Origin: Liolophura sinensis
Taxonomy: Eukaryota > Mollusca > Polyplacophora > Chitonida > Chitonidae
Assembly (NCBI RefSeq): GCF_032854445.1
Contig: NC_088303.1
Coordinates: 30,919,265 to 30,983,264 of the forward strand
Length of the DNA: 64,000 nucleotides
Direction: 5' to 3'
A program made the translations under genes and the position numbers. The stretch's first letter is position 1, and each line of letters starts with the position of its first letter. Positions 55,401-64,000 of this stretch are shown one piece after another. The notes under the pieces were generated by a model, which was not told where the DNA came from, did no database searches, and saw only the letters and a list, made by a program, of their open reading frames with translations.

Positions 55401-58400
55401 GCGATGGATGTTACATATCACATCTTGACGTCAAATGCACTATTGTGCAAGGGAATAGAACTGCGGATGTCAGTGGGTATCAACCGGGATCTGTCGGGCT
55501 TCCTCCTACCACAATATACACAAATGCGTGTTTTCGTTATTATGTGCGGTGTCCCTTGGAGTTTAAAAGGGCAACATGGCCTGTGTTGATATTCTGTCAA
55601 TTTTGTCTCGCTGGCGTGCTAACCCAGTCTGTTGTGGAGACTCTCCAAGTTAACTGTAACATAGTTGGTGTTTAATTGTTTAGAATAAGAGCAAAGCTAT
55701 CAAAGCATCAAAGTATAATTAATAGTATAATGCACGAATGCTAGCAAGAATACATTCAGACTTGCGGAGGGAGACTTGTTCTTTCCACTGTAAGCAAAAG
55801 CAATGTTATCAAAACTAGTAAAATCTACCCGAAAAGGTGAGCGATGCCATTCTAACATGAGGACCCTACTGTGTAAGAACAACCACAACAGCGGGCGACT
55901 ACGTTGCAGCCATTTCATCCTCCTCCGTTGTTGGCGATCGGCCCTTCAATCACATATAATTCAAGCATAATTGGATGTCCACGTTTGTGTAATCTGACCC
56001 AAATGGCCTCTAATAGAGTGAGTGAGTGAGTGCTTGGGGTTTAACGTCGTACTTAACAAATTATGAGTCCTTAGAATGGAATGTGCCTCCTTCTGCAGGA
56101 CGGATTTCCACCGTTCTTTATCTAGTGCTGTTCCACTGAGACGCCTTACCAAACGCAAGTAAGCCGCCCGCCCGAGCCAGTATAGTGATACGGGTCAACC
56201 AGTCGTTGTACTATACACTTCATGCTGAAACCTCTCATATAAGGAAACCAAGTTAATGGTGTTGACTTCAAAACTTGCACTATTTAAATGTGTGACCAGT
56301 GAAATAACATTGAGTAAGAACTCGCCAAAAATGCACTCTCGATTAAAGACTCGCCACGATATGGCTGAAATATTGCCGATGTGGCGTTAAGCCATAATCA
56401 TTCATTCATTCGATTAAAGACGCCAATTTTTCGTTCAAACGAGGCACTGTATTTTATTTACAGTATGAAGAACAACGTTTCATGTGTGTGTTTCTAGGTG
56501 ATGTCGAAGTTTCGTTTTGGATAACGTTTGTCTTCATATGTAAAATAAAAACTTTATAATGTGATCAATTTTGTCATATTATGGCACGTTTAAAATCCGT
56601 ATTTTTACCGTAGTATTTCTCAAGCATCCTTCATAGTGCAGATGAATGTCATGTATCACGTTATGTAAGATGCACTATAGTGCAAGTGTCTAATGAAAAC
56701 GAGTGTCTAATGAAAACGAATGCGGCTTTTCACAGATTTCCTCCAACCACAAACCTGACCCTGGTCGTAGAAGTAAAATATTCCTGAGTGTGGCGTAGAA
56801 AGCCACTCAATCAAATGAAAACTAATAAATAAGAAAATAGATAAATAAATGAGTTGTGTGCAATACATATCACGCTTGTATGGGAGCGGATAGAGGACAT
56901 CTCGCTACCACGACCTTTCTAATGCAGGCGAGGCATCGAGGCAACGAAGTCATCAGCAGCCTCGCTGCCTCGTTACCCTCATTCAAGCGAAGCAGTGAGG
57001 TAGGGAGGCAGCGAGGTAGAGAGACAGCCAGACGGCGAGGCAGCGAAGTAGCGAAGCGAGGTACCTCGCAGTCATTCCCTGCATTAGTAAGGTCGAGGTA
57101 GCGAAATGTCTTCTATCGGCTTCCGTACTGTTGACATACGTGGTAACGCAGGCCGCCCACTATCTGAAGTCTAGCTAGCTATACCTCTGACATTGTACAT
57201 CAAGACATAGGGCTCCAACTACCTATCATTTATTTATTTGATTCGTGTTTCACGCTTTACTCAAGAATATTTCACCTATACTACGGCGACCAGCATTATG
57301 ATCGGAGAAAAACGGTCAGAGCCCGTGGGAAATCCACGACCATCCGCAGGTTGCGGCAGACCTTCCCACGTATAGCAGGGGCCTCCGTGGCTCAGTTGGT
57401 TAGCGCGCTAGCGCAGCGTAATGACCCAGGAGCCTCTAACCAATGCGGTCGCTGTGAGTTCAAGTCCAGCTCATGCTGACTACATCTCTGGTTAACACCT
57501 TCCGCTGCGGAGGCTCCCCAAGTTGACTGTAACATAGTTGGTGTTTCATTGTTTAGAATAAGTGAGTGAGTGAGTGTTTGGGGTTTACCGTCGTGCTCAA
57601 CATTTTTCCAGTCATATGACGACGATGTTTAGAGTGAGAGCAAAACTATCAAAGCATCACAGTATAATTAATAGTATAGCGTACGAATGATAGAAAGAAC
57701 TTGGGGACCCCTCTGTTAAATAACAGCAACGGCATGACTTGCAATAGCGGGCGACTACGTTGCATTCATCACATCCTCCTTACTTGCTGGCGATCCGCCC
57801 TTCAATCACATATAAATTGACGCTTAACTAGAAGTCTGCTTTTGTTGTAATCTGGCCCGAATGGCCTCTCATATAAGCCAACCAGGTTAATGTTGTTGAT
57901 TTCAAAACTTGCACAATTTAAATGTGTGTCCAATTAAATAACATTGCCTCTAACTTCTGGCAAAGACGACGTTCAATCCAAAAAGTTAAGGTAAAAAAAT
58001 CCTCACGTGCAATTTTTTAAGGAATTCCTGAGAGGACATCTTATACCAGCCAATAGACATGCTTGTCCCAGCAGATGTGGCGAACAAAACTGCGTGTCGA
58101 TTTTTTTAAAAATCGTATCCATAAAAAAGAATTCCTTGGAGTAAGTCTTGGCAAATGTAATACACGTCATCAGAAGCCGGTTCCAGTCTCCTTCCCGTTA
58201 AGAAGTGATTAACCCGTGTATTCAATTTAGCCCCGTGATTTGGAATGCACCTTTCGTCGGAGAGAAGCCGACCTTATTACTCCCCCGGGGACAGGGTTCT
58301 GGTTTTCTCGTTAAGGCCGTCATTTTACGTAACGTATGGTAATATCAGAAACAAAACAGTTGCCGAACTGGTACGATTCCAATGATCACAAAAGTGCAGT

Positions 58401-61400
58401 TTTGTTATTCTTCAACGTATAGAACATACGTAAACACCATTTCTCCTTGGATCTCTCTAACTGTTAAATTCTATATATTAACCATATTTTAAATCAGACA
58501 TTTTTAACTTTTTTCTTTGTATTTTCTTCTATTTAACACAAATACGGGGCTAAACTGGCATCCGTTAACATAAGTAAGGCTAAATCATAAAAAAAGGATG
58601 AAAAGGCACTCGTGGCCCTTTCTCTTGGCACTCGTGAATACATCTATATTTCTTTCATAATATAACTCTTGCTGGTGTTGACTGATGTTTGAGTGAATTA
58701 TTTCAGTAGTATTAGAGTCACTGTGGCCATCTCTACTAAAAGTGAACACTGTCGTAATATGACAAAACAAATGGTACTGACGAAGAGAGAATACACTAGA
58801 AGTCTCCAGGTGCAAGCACTTGATGGTACCTGCTTCGTTTCTTGGAATTCACCAGTGGAACACTCACTAACTTGTGTTGTTCTAGGAAGAGCTTTAATTT
58901 TTCTTATTCCACGACTGCCCTATGTTGCCTTCACCTAATTGCATGCTGCGTTACGTCTGACATGAGGTATCTAAAATGTCCTACTGATGGCTGTTTGACG
59001 TTGTTATATATTAGGTTGGCGTTTAGCTGTCACGAAATAAGCTTTCGACGTCCCCAATTCTGTCTTGTTTCCAAGGAATCCACTTCATGGCTGTGACAAG
59101 CTGATCTAATTGAATGAGGCTGAAATTGGATGTCAGATGCACTGAACAAACACTTAAAGAAAAAAATTGCCTCCAATTTTGTTAGAGACATTCAATTCAA
59201 AGTCAAATACACGCAGCTTGCCATTACGTGATTTCGCAATGTTTAAAGTACTGTGAAATTATATTATGATCCACCTAACTCGATAGAAATCTCTTGCCGC
59301 GCTATTCGTCTTTATTACTTTATAACATCTGCCCACTCTGCCATGTATTATAAGTATACAAAGACACTTGTTAGGCTCAAATGGGCGTACCAAGCACACA
59401 TCAAAACATATTCTTTATGTAGATGTTCGGCCGAACATGAGAAGGTCTTTCAGCAACCTGCGAATGGCTGCAGGATTCCCCAGAGCACTTCCCGGTTTCC
59501 TCTCACCATAGTGCTGGCCACCATCGTACGATGGAAATATTCTTGAGTACGGCATAAAACACCAATCAAATAAATAAATAAATTTGTGTGTGGGTAATTC
59601 TGAACGTTGGATAATGTTCAATTATAGAATCAGAAGAAGGTCAGCAACGATGATTCTCCCTTAGTGGTATTCTTCGCGTATATCACAATGACAGTATTCA
59701 AAACCAAAGTGTATCCTAGAAATAAATTGGATATTCCCCATTCTCAGCACTGCTTTGTTTTTTGTTTTATTTTAATTCGTTTAGTAAGTTTTTTAAAGAT
59801 ACATATGACACAGGCAATACCGTAGAAAGCATTAACCAAACCCATAATGGCTACGAGAATTTAATAATGACCAAGATGTGCAGAGCAAGACGCCATGTTT
59901 GTTCTGTTTTTAGAAACACTTTAAAACAAGAATTAACATTTGCCATATGGATGAAGGCTTGACATTCCGGGTAATTGCCTTTTAAATGTGAAGGGTTTGC
60001 ATTGCTGAAGCTGTGGTTAATCAGAGCAAAATCTGGCTCTAAAACCTTGTGTTTTTTGTTACACGGCCAGCGCGATTGGCTGAGATAGAATTAGGGAGTA
60101 TAACAGAAATTAGGTAGAGCTTCTATTAGATGATAATTCTGTTTATCCCACTTTCTTTCTCTCGCACCCGTGTTGCCTAAAGGCATGACGGATAGTCACA
60201 TTAGCATCTAAAGCCACACAAATATAGACATCTGTTTAATTATCTCGCTGTTTCTGGGATGAGATTTATATCCGGGTCTTTGCCCGTCAGTATGTCCTGC
60301 GTACACGCATACCAATCATTGCAAATTAATATTTAACCTAAGGTGAAGAGCTTCTTCATTCCAAAAATATTTACCTTAAGGCGGACATAGAAATCTCTGT
60401 ACCTTAGCAGAGCTAGCTTCAGTGTCAGTCTACTCACTCCTAGAAATCATCGCCTTATGAAATCTAATGACGCTTCTTAAGTCGTCGGTCAATATTTGAC
60501 TCCAGCCCCGGAAGCGCTACCCTCTAAAATAAACCACGCTAATTGGTTCTTCCATGAATTATTCATGTGTTTTAGCATACCGCCAGACCCGTGAAAACGC
60601 TTTCGCCGCACAAGGCATCCGTCTGACAGGAAGATGAATTATTAAATTTGCCAGTGTGTCAACAACGCACCTTGAAATAATTCCACTTCTCCGCTATATA
60701 GCTGCCGACACACCGACACAGTAAACAGATTTCAGGCTTCGGGTGCAAAATCGTCTCTTACAAGATTCTTGGACGACCCCTAGATATGCTCTACAGCCAT
60801 CACACTCATCACTAATAAAAACACTATTATTTGTAGTCTCATTTTTGGTCACTCTATTAACTTACCGTAATATTATAGTGATTTTCGTTGAAGCTTCTGT
60901 CTACATTTCTACAAAGTGCAATATGTGGCTTAATGGAATGAGACGCAAATGGATTTCCTCTCCTATCCGTCTCACCTAAACCATTTCTGTGATAATATAC
61001 TTACTAGTAACTTTTCCATTTTGTACAACTAACCTTTAACTTTCTTGAATTAGTTTTCATTTATTTATTTTTTTAAAGTAAGCAAAACACTAAACCTGGA
61101 AAACCGTATATACATTAAACAACTTCTTACATTGTGACACTCACCAAAGTGTCTTCAAGAGAAAATGGGGTGAAAGTTACAGACACAGCATATACAATTT
61201 GTCATTGAATAAATTGTCATAACAAGGGCTGAAAGCTATGGAACTTGGTCTTTTGCAGTGTCTTAGGGTTCATTGACAAGGTGAAACCAGTTTAAGTTTT
61301 CTGACTATTGTTTACTTCCTAGATGTTTATGTTCTATGTGGATGAAAGGCCACCGTTCCTGTTTAGTGAGAGTTTGTTAAATATATATCCAGCTGAGCAG

Positions 61401-64000
61401 ATTTAGTGTTTTGTTTAATGTACTCTATCTTGATGCCTCAAAATATTCATTTTCATTTGTTTATTTATTTATTTATGTTTTATTCTATATGTCATGAAAC
61501 ACATCTATTTATTTATTTATTTATTTATTTGATTGGTGTTTCACGCCATACTCAAGAATATTTCACTCATGCGACGGCGGTCAGCATTATTGTGGGAGGG
61601 AAGCGGGAAGAGCCCGGAGGGAACCGGAGAAACACGCTTAAATTGTATATTATAAGGAGTAGGCCTATATTAGTGTTTATATTGAAGAGTGTTTATTCTG
61701 TGCAGTAAAGAGCACTGACTGACGTAACCAGACCTCTAGGCTAAATGTCAATTCCATCACCATATGCAGTTATGGTGGTCTATTGAACATAATGTATTGC
61801 ACAATATGCATCAGATACGAGCAAGCAAAGTCAGTCATGTCTCGTATACCTTTTAAAATCGTGTATTAGGTGTCATACATTGATGTCCAAATGCCTCTTT
61901 CCCCCTGATAACGGTAAAGATTGTCCATTGTAAAGGCTATACATTACATAAGCTATTACATTATGTAAGTTACAGCAGGAAATGGGGTGGTGTCGAGCAG
62001 CGTAAATGATTCTATTACACAGTACAACCGATGATGCATGGGTAAATGAGGAGAGGCGTTCACTGTTCCGCTGAAGACGCTCAAGTTAGCCTAGATATCT
62101 ATAGTTCCGTTCATGCTGAATATCGTTTCGGGTCAGAGGAGACCTGTTTCTAAATCTGAGAATTTGGTTTAATCGTTTAAGTTCAAGGAATATCAGCTTC
62201 AAACCATGATTATAACTATTTTCCTCAGATGCTTCCAAGTAGAGAGGCTGGTCAAATACAGAACCAATACAGTGTACATGTATATACGCCACGTGAACAC
62301 TTGGCGCTTCTTTTACATATTTTGTAAAGAACAAAGCCCTGCATATTGCTATGACGTGTGTTAAAAAGTCAAGCATTCAATGGCAAAAAAAGGTGGTGTT
62401 AACTACTTAGAAATCAATCAAAAGATAACGAATCTTTTAATTAGTGTAAATTACACTTTTTTTAAGACAGAAGTTTTTTGTAGCAATCAGGCGTCACGAA
62501 ATGCTTACACCAGTTTTTACCAGTATTTAACCCGTTAGGTATTCACGTCAACAATCAAACAAGGAAAGTGTCAAGATTCATGATTTAAAAGTCTTAGGTA
62601 TTCAGCTTACGAGGCAAACCTATACTCCAGCACGAAATGAGTCTGGTGTATGACAAGACTTGGGCTCGAACCATGGTTTACCGTTTGCGAGTCAGAATCT
62701 GTAACAAGCGTTCTATATTTTACTATATGTATATTCAACATTCAAGTAATAACTTCGTTGTGGTTAATGTTTATAACTACGAAAAGTATTGTTCATTGTA
62801 CAATGAATAACTGGATCTCAGGAATTGCACTGCCTTTAAACTTGAACTGACAGCCTTTCTCTATCTGGTATATGTATTCCAGTAACATACATTTTTATGT
62901 AAATAACTTCCATTCATCTATACATATATGTCTTTCTGTTGGTTCAATATGACCTATTTTTTTTATTAAAGTCTTTAACTGGGGTACATTGTTATGATAT
63001 ATAAGTATGTGGAATAAGCATGCAAATATTAGTGGGAAAACAAGTTCTCTTCAGCCGACACCAGTCTCCGCTCTACGAGCGATGTCGACCGCTATAGTTG
63101 TCAGCAAGGCACCACGAAGAAGGAGAGCGGGGCGATCTTGAAATTCGCTGTCCAAGTCGGGTATTGATCCTATACCTCGTCTATCCCAGCGATTCAGGGC
63201 TTCAGTTCAAGAATGAACACTGTTCAGTAGTAATAAATGAATAGTGCAGCGTCAAATTTCATATCGTCCTCCTTGACATATTTGTTCAAGAAAATATCAT
63301 CGCGATCAGAACTTCCGGTAAGTTGTTTGTTCGTCACATTTTTTTCTTTTACGTTACCCAAAGACAGTTTTAGGGAATGAACTCCATTATAAACTGATTT
63401 TTAACGAGTGGGTTGCTCTGTGGAGAATTATTCTTTTGCTCTGCAAGATTTGAATTAATTAAATATTATATATATATATAAAAACATTGAGATGTGACTG
63501 TTTTTGAAGATCCAAATGTTTAAACTAGCAGAATTGAGAAAAAGTCCAAATTTTAACCTTGTGTGTATTTCAATGCCGCATCTAATCTAATCTGGCTATT
63601 TTTTAAGGCTTTAAATCTTTAAAATTTTGGGGAAGAGTCCAGATGTTAGCTCTACGTGCTGCCACGCCATGTCTGCATTCTCTGCCATGATTTCGACTTC
63701 ATTGTCTGCTTTATATGATCGAGTGGAGTACGTTCGGATGGTTGGTGCTGACCATATGTTAAAGATGTCCGGAACCAGTTAAAGGAGCGAAGTGAGCTTA
63801 TTTCAGCGCTGTATCACATGTCACATATCATCATTAATTTCAGCTCACATCAATCTTGTCTAATGCTCTCTCACGGACGACGGACAGGCCTTGACCCGTT
63901 GAATCGAGTGTCTGTATACTGCGCTCTATAAACTTGTTTCTGATTTTGCTGTGGGGAAAATGGGCTGTTAGGATCACCCTGTGAGGCGCTGTGGTTTCAT

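Overview
This is eukaryotic, visibly AT-rich and gene-poor nuclear DNA, most likely from a lophotrochozoan animal and probably a mollusc. The reasons are the lack of operon-like coding, dense tRNA-derived SINEs of a style familiar from bivalve and gastropod genomes, and one intronless receptor gene of a protostome-type peptide GPCR family. The species assignment is inference; the sequence alone does not prove it.

Only one complete protein gene can be supported: a 358-residue rhodopsin-class GPCR at 44329-45405 (+), resembling the myosuppressin / sex-peptide / DMSR-like receptors. Its leader has an in-frame stop and two good candidate splice acceptors, so the transcript probably starts further upstream. 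A first AATAAA lies about 320 bases past the stop. A few short exon-like segments (13069-13203, 16276-16386, 34315-34490, 51653-51913, and minus-strand 1681-1806 and 27011-27451) are given as low-confidence candidates.

The rest is mostly repeats. At least four related SINE types (called A, B, C and D here) occur about 25 times. Several have clear target-site duplications: 6522-6902, 49323-49539, 49881-50112, 56339-56421 and 40572-40656. Their 5' ends differ (distinct tRNA-like heads), but their 3' ends share a conserved module of about 40 bases, so the set looks modular. Three foldback or MITE-like inverted-repeat structures are present at 11704-12126, 33596-34370 and 56878-57128.

Tandem repeats include a 50-51 bp array (29771-30227), an 18-bp-type minisatellite with a long artefactual open frame (22845-23505), a 48-bp repeat carrying perfect CRE palindromes (20163-20336), and a 97-bp tandem duplication (36080-36257).

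The most informative region is 55.4-58.0 kb. A local segmental duplication (55609-56312 and 57489-57946) carries a different SINE insertion in each copy, so each copy preserves the other's empty site. Between the copies lie a foldback element and a SINE split into two opposed halves, as expected from twin priming. No convincing new multi-gene system is visible. The novelty here is in repeat architecture.
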